Assembly: GCF_900099965.1 (NCBI RefSeq)
Contig: NZ_FNDJ01000053.1
Span: 1-44,891, forward strand
DNA length: 44,891 nucleotides
From: Nonomuraea jiangxiensis
GTDB lineage: Bacteria; Actinomycetota; Actinomycetes; Streptosporangiales; Streptosporangiaceae
Direction of reading: 5' to 3'
Shown: positions 33,436 to 41,414 of the stretch, piece by piece
How positions within the stretch are numbered: the first letter of the stretch is position 1
Layout: each line of letters opens with the position of its first letter
Notes under the pieces: generated by a model
What the model was told of the DNA's origin: nothing
Databases searched by the model: none
What the model saw: only the letters and a program-made list of their open reading frames with translations
Made by a program: the position numbers and the translations under genes

Positions 33436-34856
33436 GCGTCCTCGACATCCGGGCGGATCCGGGCGCTCATGGAGATGATGGACATGTGGCTGACATCGAA
33501 CGCAGCACCCGGCACGTCCTCGTGGAAGAGCGGACCGAGGTCGTCCTGTTCGCGGCTGAGTTGAAGCGGTTGTTCGATACCGTCGGTCTCACCCTCGGCC
33601 AGTTCTGCGCTACCAGCCAGGGGATCATCGACAAAGGCAGCCTGTCCCGCTACCTCAACGGCAAGCGCGTCCCCCGCGAGCGGTGGCTCCTGGACCGGCT
33701 GTTCGCCCTGCGGGTCAAGGCCGGCACCCCGCTCACCGAGGAGGCCCAGGGCCATCTGGTCGACCTCCAGCTGGCCGCGCTCCAAGTCGCCCACCCTCAC
33801 GACTACAAGGTTCGTCGCGTCACCGACGAACTCGACATCGCACTCACCGCCCGCCGTGAGAGCGAACGCCACGTCAACCGACTGGAAACCGAACTCACCG
33901 GCCGCGAACGACAGCTCGCCGATCTCACTGCCGACAACGCCCGAATGCGTACCGACTGGGACGCCGACCGCGACCGGCTGAACCGCGAGATCGCCGACCT
34001 CACCAGCCAGCTGAACCTCGCCCACGAGCGCCGCGCTGCCGCCGAAACCCGCTGCGCGGACCTAGAAGCCCTACTCGACCGCCTCCAATCAGGCGCGGCC
34101 GCCCGACTCCCTTCACCGTCTGGAGCCGAGTCCCGCGGCTCCAGAGACACAGCTGCGATACGAGTGATGATTTGCGACAACCCTGGGCCCTACCGCGACG
34201 GGTTGAAAATGCTCCTGGAGACGGAGGGCGTCCATGTCACCGGTGTGGCGAAAGACTTCGAGCAGCTTCGCCATTTGATGCGAGAGTCGCTGCCGGACGC
34301 CGTGGTTGTCGGCGTCCCCACGTCACCCACCCACATCGATGAGGGCATCGTCGGCACCGTTGACCTCCGTCAGCGTTATCCGAACTTGGGTGTGCTCGTC
34401 CTGGCGGCCTTTGGCGAAGCCGCGTACGCCGAACGCCTTGTGCAGATCGGCAACGGCGTCGGCTACCTCGTGAGGGACACTAACAATCTGGAGACCATCC
34501 TGGCTGCCCTCCACGGGGTCGTCGCCGGCGAGATCGTCATGGACCCGCATCTCGTCAAGCAGCTGCTCACTCGCGGGCAGACGCAGGACAAGATCAACCG
34601 ACTCACACCCCGGCAGCGGGAAGCCCTCATGCTGATGGCCGAAGGGCTATCCAACAGCGGCATCGCGCGACGCATGCATATCTCTGAGAAGACCGTCGAC
34701 GGTTACATCACCGCGATTCTCGCCCGGCTCGATCTGAAGGACACCCCCGAGAGCAGCCGCCGAGTTGCTGCTGTCTTGACCGCGCTCCAGGCCGGCTACC
34801 TCTCCTCTCCCCAACAAGGTGCCCCGGTCCGTCCCAACCCGGCTCTCCCAGCATGA
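33432..34856 (+). CDS. HTH-coiled coil-pseudoreceiver-LuxR regulator
   Basis: A 474-aa cytoplasmic regulator with an uncommon domain order. Residues 38-95 are an XRE-like/actinomycete HTH module (AELKRLFDTVGLTLGQFCAT, GSLSRYLNGKRVPRERWLLD). Residues 128-220 form a long charged coiled coil (NRLETELTGRERQLADLTAD). Residues 243-365 are a receiver fold (IRVMICDNPGPYRDGLKMLL). Residues 388-452 are a NarL/LuxR HTH (NRLTPRQREALMLMAEGLSN, GIARRMHISEKTVDGYITAI). In the receiver the phospho-acceptor position is Gly294 (DAVVVGVPTS), one of the two acidic N-terminal residues is lost, and the conserved Lys is Arg348 (GYLVRD), so control by phosphorylation is unlikely. No kinase gene is nearby. The GTG at 33432 overlaps the membrane gene's stop; an in-frame GTG at 33486 is an alternative start. 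Confidence 0.9.
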   Translation: MSVLDIRADPGAHGDDGHVADIERSTRHVLVEERTEVVLFAAELKRLFDTVGLTLGQFCATSQGIIDKGSLSRYLNGKRVPRERWLLDRLFALRVKAGTPLTEEAQGHLVDLQLAALQVAHPHDYKVRRVTDELDIALTARRESERHVNRLETELTGRERQLADLTADNARMRTDWDADRDRLNREIADLTSQLNLAHERRAAAETRCADLEALLDRLQSGAAARLPSPSGAESRGSRDTAAIRVMICDNPGPYRDGLKMLLETEGVHVTGVAKDFEQLRHLMRESLPDAVVVGVPTSPTHIDEGIVGTVDLRQRYPNLGVLVLAAFGEAAYAERLVQIGNGVGYLVRDTNNLETILAALHGVVAGEIVMDPHLVKQLLTRGQTQDKINRLTPRQREALMLMAEGLSNSGIARRMHISEKTVDGYITAILARLDLKDTPESSRRVAAVLTALQAGYLSSPQQGAPVRPNPALPA

Positions 34857-35144
34857 CAAGGGCCACCGCCAAGGATTCGTAGGCCGATCCAGCGACCCAC
34901 CCACATCAGAACTGACCAGTGGCTGTTCGACTGCTGCAACCACCCTGAGGCTCCCGGCTCTGATTTTGCCGGTGATCAGTAGCAGCGTTTGCCGGTCAGT
35001 TCGGACAGCGCTCGGAGGTTGATCGGGCCGGAAATGTCGGTGAGAAGTAGCAGCGTCCGGAGGTGCAGACCTCTACCCCTTCGCGATCAAACAGTCACCG
35101 CTGAGGAAGAGGTCGACGGCTTGGGGGAGGGTGCATGGACGGAC
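34857..35144. other. Intergenic with 17-bp direct repeats
   Basis: No gene. GGTGATCAGTAGCAGCG (34971-34987) recurs as GGTGAGAAGTAGCAGCG (35039-35055), 68 bp apart, with two mismatches. The significance is unknown; the stretch lies between two convergent transcripts. Confidence 0.5.
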
Positions 35145-35729
35145 TCAGGCATGCAGGGTGGGCCGGTAGATGAGCTCTTGGGTGTGGCCGTCGAGCGTCC
35201 GGCTCTCGATCAGCTCAAGGTCGAAGTCGGCCGCGCCCTGGAAGATCGGGTCTACTCCGGTCTGACCGGTGATCACAGGGAAGACGGTCACCTGGACGAG
35301 GTCGACCAGGCCGGCGGCCATCAGCGCCCGGTTCAGCGACAGGCTGCCGTGCGAGCGCAACGGCACCTCGGACTTCTCCTTGAGCCGGGCGACGACGTCA
35401 ACGACATCGCCGCTCACGAGGGTCGCGTTCGGCCAGTCGAGCGGTCCCTGCAGCGTGCTCGACACCACCGTTGCCGGCAGGTTCATCATCCGGGTGGCCC
35501 ATGGGTCACCCCCCCTGGACTCCTCGGTGCTCGCGGCCAGCAACTGCACGTGCGCCCGATAGGTGTTGGCGCCGAAGACCATCCGCTGCTCTTGCTCGTA
35601 CAGGGCGAGGCGGCGGTCGAGGAATTCGGGGCCTTGCTTGCCCCAGTATCCGCCCCAGTCGCCGCTGCTGTTGTAGGAGCCGAAGCCGTCGAGGGTGGTG
35701 AAGACGTCGAAAGTGTAGGTGGCGGCCAT
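35145..35729 (-). CDS. DHFR/RibD-like reductase family protein
   Basis: A 194-aa protein of the dihydrofolate-reductase/RibD C-terminal superfamily. It starts TYTFDVFTTLDGFGSYNSSG (the family's opening strand with the LDGF motif), and has RMVFGANTYRAHVQLLAAS, the nucleotide-binding-type stretch GDVVDVVARLKEKSEVPLRS with HGSLSLNRALMAAGLVD, and VTVFPVITGQTGVDPIF near the end. AGAGGAG lies 7 nt before the ATG at 35729. It is the last gene of the ECF42-type cluster; the 135-bp gap upstream could hold its own promoter. Such YwjB/DHFR-like proteins recur in ECF42 operons. The substrate is unknown, with a pteridine or ribityl compound possible. Confidence 0.88.
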   Translation of the reverse strand: MAATYTFDVFTTLDGFGSYNSSGDWGGYWGKQGPEFLDRRLALYEQEQRMVFGANTYRAHVQLLAASTEESRGGDPWATRMMNLPATVVSSTLQGPLDWPNATLVSGDVVDVVARLKEKSEVPLRSHGSLSLNRALMAAGLVDLVQVTVFPVITGQTGVDPIFQGAADFDLELIESRTLDGHTQELIYRPTLHA

Positions 35730-35864
35730 GATGTTCTCCTCTAATGATCAGGTGTGAAGAAACAGACTGGCAACGACGTGTCGCCCTGACTGGTTGTCTG
35801 GGAACTCGACGCGCGGAGCGACGTGGGGAACGGGGCTGGCCGAACGACTGGTCGGTCGGCGGCA

Positions 35865-36362
35865 TCACCTGCTGGAGACGAGTTCGGCCAGGTGGTGCAG
35901 CGAGTTGATGAGATGGTCGGGGCCGAAGGGCGGGAACTGGATGTATTCGCGGCGGAACTGCGGCACCGCCGACCAGTCGTAGGTGAGCGTGACCTCGGTC
36001 TGGGACGGGCCGAGCGGTGCGAGGTCATAGCGCCAGAGCCAGCCGCCGAGCTCCAGCTGGCCGTCGTCCTTCTCCACCCCGGTCAGCCAGCCGATGGCGT
36101 GCGGTGCCTGGAACACCTCGACCTTGTTGACCACGCGGTAGTCACCGTCCGGATGGTCGGCGTGGTGCATGTCCATCCGGAAGATCTGCCCTGCCTCGGT
36201 GAGCGGCGCCTGGTTGACGGCTTCCTGCACCCAGCCCGTGCCGTCGATCGCCGCATGGCTGGTCGGGTCCGCCAGCACTGCGAACACCCTCGCGGCGGGT
36301 ACGGCGAAAGTCAGGGTGGCGCTCACGCTCTCCCGCTCCATGGTGTGGACGTTCGTGGTCAT
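35865..36362 (-). CDS. SRPBCC/START-like protein
   Basis: A 165-aa helix-grip (polyketide cyclase/AHSA1-like) protein. The N-terminal strand and helix SATLTFAVPAARVFAVLADP, TSHAAIDGTGWVQEAV, the middle VVNKVEVFQAPHAIGWLTGV and the strand TEVTLTYDWSAVP fit the fold, followed by a C-terminal helix (LINSLHHLAELVSS). Such proteins enclose a hydrophobic ligand in a cavity; no catalytic residues can be assigned. It starts 2 nt from the end of the sigma-factor gene and belongs to the same transcript. Confidence 0.9.
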   Translation of the reverse strand: MTTNVHTMERESVSATLTFAVPAARVFAVLADPTSHAAIDGTGWVQEAVNQAPLTEAGQIFRMDMHHADHPDGDYRVVNKVEVFQAPHAIGWLTGVEKDDGQLELGGWLWRYDLAPLGPSQTEVTLTYDWSAVPQFRREYIQFPPFGPDHLINSLHHLAELVSSR

Positions 36363-36363
36363 C

Positions 36364-37551
36364 TCATGCTCCTTGCCGGGCTCGTCGTGTCTGCAGGAAG
36401 GTTCGTTCGGTGTCGTTGGTGGCCAGGGTGATGGCCTCGTCGTAGGCGGCGACCGCCTCGGCGGTACGGCCCAGACGGGCCAGCAGGTCGGCGCGGGTGG
36501 CGGGCAGCAGGTGGTAGCCCGGCAGGTCCAGATCCTCGATGGCGGCCAGAGCCGTCGCCGGTCCGTGTACCTCGGCGACGGCGACCGCGCGGTTGAGTGC
36601 CACGATCGGGGTCGGGGTGTGGTGCAGGAGCTGGTCGTACAGCGCGAGCACCTGAGCCCAGTCGGTCGCCGGCCCGTCGGTGTGCACGGCGTTGATTGCG
36701 GCCTGCAACTGGTACGGTCCCGGCTGGTTGCGGCGCAGGCAGCGGCGTACCAGCTCGTGTCCCTCGGCGATCAGCTCGCGGTTCCACAGCGACCTGTCCT
36801 GCTCGGCGAGCACCACCAGCTCGCCCGAAGGTCCCACCCGCGCGGGCCGGCGGGCCTCGGTGAGCAGGAGCAGCGCCAGCAGCCCGATCACCTCCGGCTC
36901 ATCAGGCATCAGCTCGGCGAGCGCCCTGGTCAGGCGGACCGCCTCCAGGCACAGGTCGGTCCGCAGCAGGTGCCCGGACGTCGAGGTGTATCCCTCGTTG
37001 AAGACCAGGTAGAGCACGGTGAGCACCGATGCCAGCCGGTCGGGGAGTTCGGCGGCGCCGGGCACCCGGTAGGGGATGCCGGCGTCGCGGATCTTCTTCT
37101 TCGCGCGGACGATCCGCTGGGCGACGGTCGCTTCGGGCACCAGGTAGGCCCGGGCGATCTCGGCCACCTCCAGCCCGCCGAGCAGGCGCAGGGTGAGTGC
37201 GGTCTGTGCCGGCGGCGACAGCGCCGGGTGGCAGCAGGTGAAGATCATGCGGAGCTGGTCGTCGCGCACCGGTCCCATCTCCTGTGGTTCGTCGACGTGG
37301 TGCAGCAGTAGCGCCTGGGCGTGGCGGGCCTCGCGGGTGGATTCCCGGCGCAGCCGGTCGATCGCCCGGTTGCGGGCGGTGGTCACGATCCACGCGCCGG
37401 GATTGGGCGGCGGCTGCTCGTCCCACTTCTGGACGGCCACCGTGAACGCGTCCTGCACGAACTCCTCGGCCAGTCCGATGTCACCGAGCAGGCGCGTCAG
37501 CGTGGCCACGCATCGGCTGTATTCGGCCCGGTAGATGCCGTCAAGATCCAC
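36364..37551 (-). CDS. ECF42-type sigma factor
   Basis: A 395-aa extracytoplasmic-function sigma factor with the long C-terminal extension of group ECF42. Sigma region 2 covers about residues 5-70 (YRAEYSRCVATLTRLLGDIG; PGAWIVTTARNRAIDRLRRE) and region 4 about 110-170 (LSPPAQTALTLRLLGGLEVA; EIARAYLVPEATVAQRIVRA). A large helical TPR/SnoaL-like extension follows (DUF6596; NEGYTSTSGHLLRTDLC, NRAVAVAEVHGPATALAAI). The GTG start at 37551 lies 6 nt after the stop of the YCII gene, the standard partner of this group. No anti-sigma gene is present, as expected; the extension is thought to control activity. Confidence 0.93.
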   Translation of the reverse strand: MDLDGIYRAEYSRCVATLTRLLGDIGLAEEFVQDAFTVAVQKWDEQPPPNPGAWIVTTARNRAIDRLRRESTREARHAQALLLHHVDEPQEMGPVRDDQLRMIFTCCHPALSPPAQTALTLRLLGGLEVAEIARAYLVPEATVAQRIVRAKKKIRDAGIPYRVPGAAELPDRLASVLTVLYLVFNEGYTSTSGHLLRTDLCLEAVRLTRALAELMPDEPEVIGLLALLLLTEARRPARVGPSGELVVLAEQDRSLWNRELIAEGHELVRRCLRRNQPGPYQLQAAINAVHTDGPATDWAQVLALYDQLLHHTPTPIVALNRAVAVAEVHGPATALAAIEDLDLPGYHLLPATRADLLARLGRTAEAVAAYDEAITLATNDTERTFLQTRRARQGA

Positions 37552-37557
37552 CGGTGC

Positions 37558-37914
37558 TCACGTCCACTGCGCGTCTTCGAACGGGCGCACCTCAATCGGG
37601 GACCCGCAGGCCAGCGCGCACCTCTCGCCCCAGGCCAGCGCTTGGTCCAGGTCGTCGCACTGGATCACCCAGAACCCGCCGAGCTGTTCCTTGGTCTCGG
37701 CGAAGGGGCCGTCGGTCATCGTGGTCACGCCGTTGCCGGGGCGTACGACGGTGGTGGCGTGCGAGCCCAGCAGGCCGCCGACGAACACCCAGCAACCGGC
37801 GGACTGCATGTCGGCGGTCACCTGGCCGGTCCGGGCCTGCTGCTCCCGCAGATCCTCCTCGGACGGCCACGGTGCGCTCTCGTCGTACTGGACGGCCAGC
37901 AGGTACTTCTTCAC
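37558..37914 (-). CDS. YCII/DGPF-domain protein
   Basis: A 118-aa dimeric alpha/beta-barrel protein. It starts KKYLLAVQYDESAPWPSEED and carries the DGPF signature in TMTDGPFAETKEQLGGFWVI, then DDLDQALAWGERCALACGSP and VEVRP-like VRPFED near the end. The GTG at 37914 follows AAGGAG by 7 nt. YCII-related proteins are the usual co-transcribed companions of ECF42 sigma factors, whose group is also called the DGPF group. The His/Asp pair of classical YciI is not obvious, so catalysis is uncertain. Confidence 0.92.
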   Translation of the reverse strand: MKKYLLAVQYDESAPWPSEEDLREQQARTGQVTADMQSAGCWVFVGGLLGSHATTVVRPGNGVTTMTDGPFAETKEQLGGFWVIQCDDLDQALAWGERCALACGSPIEVRPFEDAQWT

Positions 37915-37939
37915 GGGCGAACTCCTTGCGAAAAGCGGG

Positions 37940-38338
37940 TCAGGCGGACAGGCGGCGGGCGATGGCCGGGATGACGATCGAGGCGGCGACCACGTGGGTC
38001 ACCATCAGCAGCACCTTCGTGGCCACCGACGCGCCCACCAGCGCATCCGGTACCAGGGACAACGCGGTGAGCGCAAGCGTGGCGCGGACGAACGTCGTGC
38101 GCGGCCGGCGAGCCCAGCGAGCCAACCCTACGGCCAGCACCAGGCCCGCCACGGAGAAGATGACGGTCAGCATGGCGAACCCGGACGCCGGGATCGGCGC
38201 GCCGCCGACAACGAGGCTGATCCCGGCGAACTCACCCGCTGTGGCGACGGCCGCGGTCGCCGCGCCTGCGACCATCGCGGCGGTCAAGCCGCCGATGATC
38301 AGCGGCTTGGCGGGAGCGGTGGTGGTGATGACGGACAT
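37940..38338 (-). CDS. DUF6069-type membrane protein
   Basis: A 132-aa protein with four hydrophobic helices (IIGGLTAAMVAGAATAAVAT; SGFAMLTVIFSVAGLVLAVG; TLALTALSLVPDAL; VLLMVTHVVAASIVIPAIAR) and the pattern D-A-L-V-G, then T-H-V-V-A-A-S-I-V-I-P of the actinobacterial DUF6069 family. The ATG at 38338 has GGAGG 6 nt upstream. It is the first gene of the ECF42-type operon. The role of the family is unknown; a membrane sensor or target of the sigma factor is possible. Confidence 0.82.
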   Translation of the reverse strand: MSVITTTAPAKPLIIGGLTAAMVAGAATAAVATAGEFAGISLVVGGAPIPASGFAMLTVIFSVAGLVLAVGLARWARRPRTTFVRATLALTALSLVPDALVGASVATKVLLMVTHVVAASIVIPAIARRLSA

Positions 38339-38389
38339 TGCAGACCTCCGGTGAGTGGTGACCGGCTCCTTGCCGGCCTCTCACCCTGG

Positions 38390-38417
38390 CTACGAACGGG
38401 CTCGACGCCACTCGACA
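38390..38417 (-). promoter_or_regulatory. Candidate ECF42-type promoter
   Basis: On the minus strand TGTCGA (38417-38412) is followed after 17 nt by CGTAG (38394-38390), ending 51 nt before the ATG of the first operon gene. TGTCGA as -35 element agrees with what is known for ECF42 targets; the -10 match is looser. It suggests the sigma factor drives its own operon. Confidence 0.55.
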
Positions 38418-38978
38418 TCACCGCAGAAAAAAATCTGAAGACCTATTCACTCCGACCGCGTCAGAGGCATCAAGGCCTACTCGCCACGAGCGATCCGACG
38501 GCATCCGCCAACCACGGCATCACCGGCGTGATCCCACCCCGCGAAGCACATCACTGCTCTCGCTGCAGGCCCTCGGGGCGCTGTTACTTCTCGGCGACAT
38601 CGTCTTCAAGCGGAAAAGATCGCTGTTGCAGCAGACCGTCAAACGCTGTCACTTGTCACCGACAGAACCACGGCTCGGTAGTCGTGTGCACACGACTTCG
38701 GGAATCTGTGCACGCGACTGCGAAAAGCGACACAGTACCCGAGGCTGTACAAGCACTGGCGTTGGATCACCACCATGCCCGCCGTCTGGTGACCGGGGTG
38801 ACAAGAGCCGTATAAATCGAGAGGTTTACCTACGGATCTGTGGGAGCCGGGAGGTGAGATCCCTCCCGGCTACCCGACCGCGTGCAGGTTGATCGTTTCC
38901 CAGCGCCGTCGGATGGACTTACAGGCTCTGGCTCACTCTCGATGATCAGCTGCTTAGGGTGGGCTCGGCGGAGAGCGT
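38418..38978. other. Gene-free region with palindrome and stem-loop
   Basis: No gene found. A perfect 16-bp palindrome, GTCGTGTGCACACGAC, lies at 38681-38696, and a related half-site GTGCACGCGAC follows about 20 bp downstream. A strong stem-loop sits at 38845-38871. Local composition is less G/C-rich than the genes. Confidence 0.5.
38845..38871. terminator. 10-bp stem-loop
   Basis: AGCCGGGAGG and CCTCCCGGCT form a 10-bp stem with a 7-nt loop; GGG and CCC outside it can extend the stem with a bulge. It lies about 110 bp beyond the stop of the DoxX gene (minus strand) and could end that transcript. No T run follows. Confidence 0.5.
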
Positions 38979-39485
38979 TCAGAATTGGACGTTGGTCATC
39001 GTGTACCACGTCGGAACGCATGCCAGCAGGGCCAGTGCGACGAGGACCGCGAACGACGTGAGTGCGCGTGAGGTGGTGAGGGGCGCGGGTGCAATGGGCC
39101 GCGGCTTCCATCGTCCGACCGCGATGAACGCCGCGACGCCTCCCAGCAAGAGATTCGCGGGCACCAGTGCGTATTCGCTGCGCGTGATATGGAAACCAGC
39201 CGCGAGGATCATCGTCAGTGTCAGGCCGACGGCGGCGAGCGGCGTCAGCATCGGTTTGACTTTGGTCATCGCCGGCAGGATCAGGCCGACGCCGCCAAGT
39301 GTCTCACAGGCCCCGATGAAGACGATCAGGGGCTGCGGCACCGCGGCGTACCAGGCCACGGCCCGGGGCGCTGCCGCATACAGAGCCGCGTCGTACAACA
39401 GCACTTTGCCGAAACCGCTGCCGGCGAAGAAGAAGCCGAACAACGCTTGCAGTGACCAAAGTGCACCGTTGAGCGTGAACCTCAT
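38979..39485 (-). CDS. DoxX-family membrane protein
   Basis: A 168-aa protein with about four helices. It begins FTLNGALWSLQALFGFFFAG with GSGFGKVL, the conserved opening of DoxX-like proteins, and continues with LIVFIGACETLGGVGLILPA, which contains the E-x-x-G-G motif of the second helix, then PMLTPLAAVGLTLTMILAAG and LLLGGVAAFIAVGRWKPRP. GAGG lies 6 nt before the ATG at 39485; an ATG at 39554 would add 23 polar residues. DoxX proteins act in membrane redox or stress responses; the role here is unknown. Confidence 0.88.
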   Translation of the reverse strand: MRFTLNGALWSLQALFGFFFAGSGFGKVLLYDAALYAAAPRAVAWYAAVPQPLIVFIGACETLGGVGLILPAMTKVKPMLTPLAAVGLTLTMILAAGFHITRSEYALVPANLLLGGVAAFIAVGRWKPRPIAPAPLTTSRALTSFAVLVALALLACVPTWYTMTNVQF

Positions 39486-39605
39486 TCCACGCCTCTTAGG
39501 CTGCTGCTCAATGTCCTTGACGCCGAGCAGGTTGCCGCTGACATGCCTGTTCATGCTCTATCACTGCCTTTCTCATCGGACGAGGTGGCGCGGCGGCGTC
39601 GGGGT

Positions 39606-39961
39606 TCATCGGTCTTGAGGCAGCCCGAGGACGTTGCCGTCGGGGTCGGTGACGGTGGCCACGAGGCGGCCGCCGCCGACGTCGTGCGCGGCCTCCTTCA
39701 CGGTGGCCCCCCGGCGATCACTTCGGCCAGCTTCGCTTCGATGTCCAGTACGTGCCAGTACGCCACCGGCGAGGTCATGCCCTGCGGCCCACCGCCAGGC
39801 ACCAGCCCGATGTGCTGCCCCCCGACCTCGAAGCCGACGTAATAGGACGAGTCGGTCTGTGGCACGACACCGAGGAGGGCCGCGTACACCGCCTTGGCCT
39901 TGGCCAGATGGGACACGGGATGCAGCACGGTCTTGATTTCCTGGGAGGAAGAGCCGGTCAT
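39606..39961 (-). pseudogene. VOC-family protein, homopolymer frameshift
   Basis: A glyoxalase/bleomycin-resistance-fold protein of about 118 residues. The start at 39961 has AGGAG 7 nt upstream. It reads IKTVLHPVSHLAKAKAVYAA (strand and helix), YYVGFEVGGQHIGLVPGGGP and YWHVLDIEAKLAEVIAGG. A run of six C at 39707-39712 (G on the coding strand) carries one base too many or too few. The other frame continues ATVKEAAHDVGGGRLVATVT, DPDGNVLGL to the stop. The last strand with its Glu-equivalent is therefore out of frame. A single homopolymer error would restore it. Confidence 0.75.
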
Positions 39962-40085
39962 GGTCGCTCCTGTTGTCGTGGGTCGCATCGACCCGCTGTT
40001 CGCGTGTGCTCAGCTTTTCGCCCGGCCTGGCCGCTCCACATCCGTGGTGACCACGGATTGTCAGTACGGATGGATTACGGAGGGA

Positions 40086-41339
40086 ATGCGGCAAACTTGG
40101 ACGGTGGTGACAGGAGGGGAGATTTCGCCTCGGGAAGCCGAGGTGATGGAACTGGTCGGGGCCCATCTCAGCAACGCCGAGATCGCGGCACGGCTGTGCA
40201 TCTCGGTGCGTACCGTGGAGAGCCATGTCTCCTCGCTGCTGCGCAAGCTGGAGGTGCCGGATCGGCGAGCGCTGGCCCGGCGTGCGCTCACGCCGGCCCG
40301 CCCGGCACCGGTTCTGCCGACCCCGCTGACCTCGTTCATCGGCCGGGTGAGCGAGCGGGCCGAGCTGACCGAGATGATCAAGGCGTACCGGTAGGTGACC
40401 GCGGTCGGCCCCGGCGGAGTGGGCAAGACCCGGCTGGCGTCGGCGGTGGCCGCGGAGGTGGCCGGCGAGTACGCCGACGGGGTGTGGTTCGTCGACCTGG
40501 TCCCGGTCACCGATCCGGGCCTGATCGCGGCGGCGGTCGCGGGGGCGCTCGGCTTCGGTGAGCAGCCCGGCCGCGACATGACCGAGTCCGTGGTCGCCGC
40601 GCTGGCCGACCGTCATGCGCTGCTGGTGCTGGACAACTGCGAGCACGTGGTGGACGGGGTAACGCTGTTTCTCGAGCGGCTGCTGGCGGCGTGCCCGCGG
40701 GTGACGGTGCTGGCAACCAGCAGGGCGCGGCTGATGGTGCCGTTCGAACGGGTGTATCCGGTCCCGCCGCTGTCGCTGGCCGTCGATGGCGAGTCGGACG
40801 CGGTCGCGTTGTTCATGGAACGGGCGGCGGCGGTTGGCTGGCCGCTGGATCCGCCGCTGCGCGACCAGGTGGCCGCGATCTGTGAGCGGTTGGACGGAAT
40901 GGCGTTGGCGATCGAGCTGGCCGCCGCCCGCTCTCCCATGCTCGGGTTCGATGGCATTACCACCGCCCTGTCCCACCCGCTGCGGATGCTCACCGGCGGC
41001 TCCCGTGCCGATGACAGGCATCGCTCGGTGCGGGCGGCGCTGGACTGGAGCCATGCCCTGCTGGAGCCGGCCGACCGGGTGCTGCTGCGCCGGGTGTCGG
41101 TGTTCGTGGCCCCGTTCACCGCCGCGGCGGCGGCGGAGGTGACCGGGGACGAGGACGCGGAAGGCATGGTCGCCGACGGCCTGGCCCGGCTCGCCGAGCA
41201 GAGTCTGCTGACGGTGACGACATCCCTGGGCGGGACCGGGTACCGGGCGCTGGAGACCATCCGCACGACTACCAGCTCATCACTTGATCAACTCGGTCCC
41301 TCAGAAGGAGCCGCACCCATCCCAGAAGCCGTTCCCTGA
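40086..41339 (+). pseudogene. LuxR HTH-NTPase regulator, nonsense and truncated
   Basis: An ATPase regulator with an N-terminal LuxR HTH (residues about 12-65, ISPREAEVMELVGAHLSNAE, ISVRTVESHVSSLLRKLEV), the lead-in TSFIGRVSERAEL and then an in-frame TAG at 40392-40394 where a Leu is expected. The frame reopens directly with the Walker A loop VTAVGPGGVGKTRLASAVAA, Walker B LLVLDNCEHVVDG, TSRARLMVPFERVYPVPPLS and ICERLDGMALAIELAAARSP, ending ALETIRTTTSS. Homologues run on about 300 residues with TPR-like repeats; here the frame drifts off at about 41270. The N-terminal LuxR position is a known variant of AfsR/SARP-related ATPases. Confidence 0.88.
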
Positions 41340-41372
41340 ATTATCGACGCCGGCGTTCCGGAACGCGTGTGT

Positions 41373-41409
41373 GGCCGGTTCGGCGCGGTCGTATCGCGCC
41401 GAACCGGCC
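41373..41409. terminator. Strong 15-bp stem-loop terminator
   Basis: A perfect 15-bp stem (GGCCGGTTCGGCGCG and its complement) with a 7-nt loop lies 5 nt from the stop of the secreted-protein gene at 41415. It also lies beyond the plus-strand regulator remnant, so it can work in both directions. No T run, which is common for actinomycete terminators. Confidence 0.8.
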
Positions 41410-41414
41410 CACTA

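Noticed and set aside
41270..41339. Natural C-terminus of the LuxR-NTPase protein
   Set aside because: After ALETIR the expected Q-Y/F-A-x-x-x-L helix is replaced by a Thr/Ser run and unrelated residues, so the end is a truncation and not a short family member.
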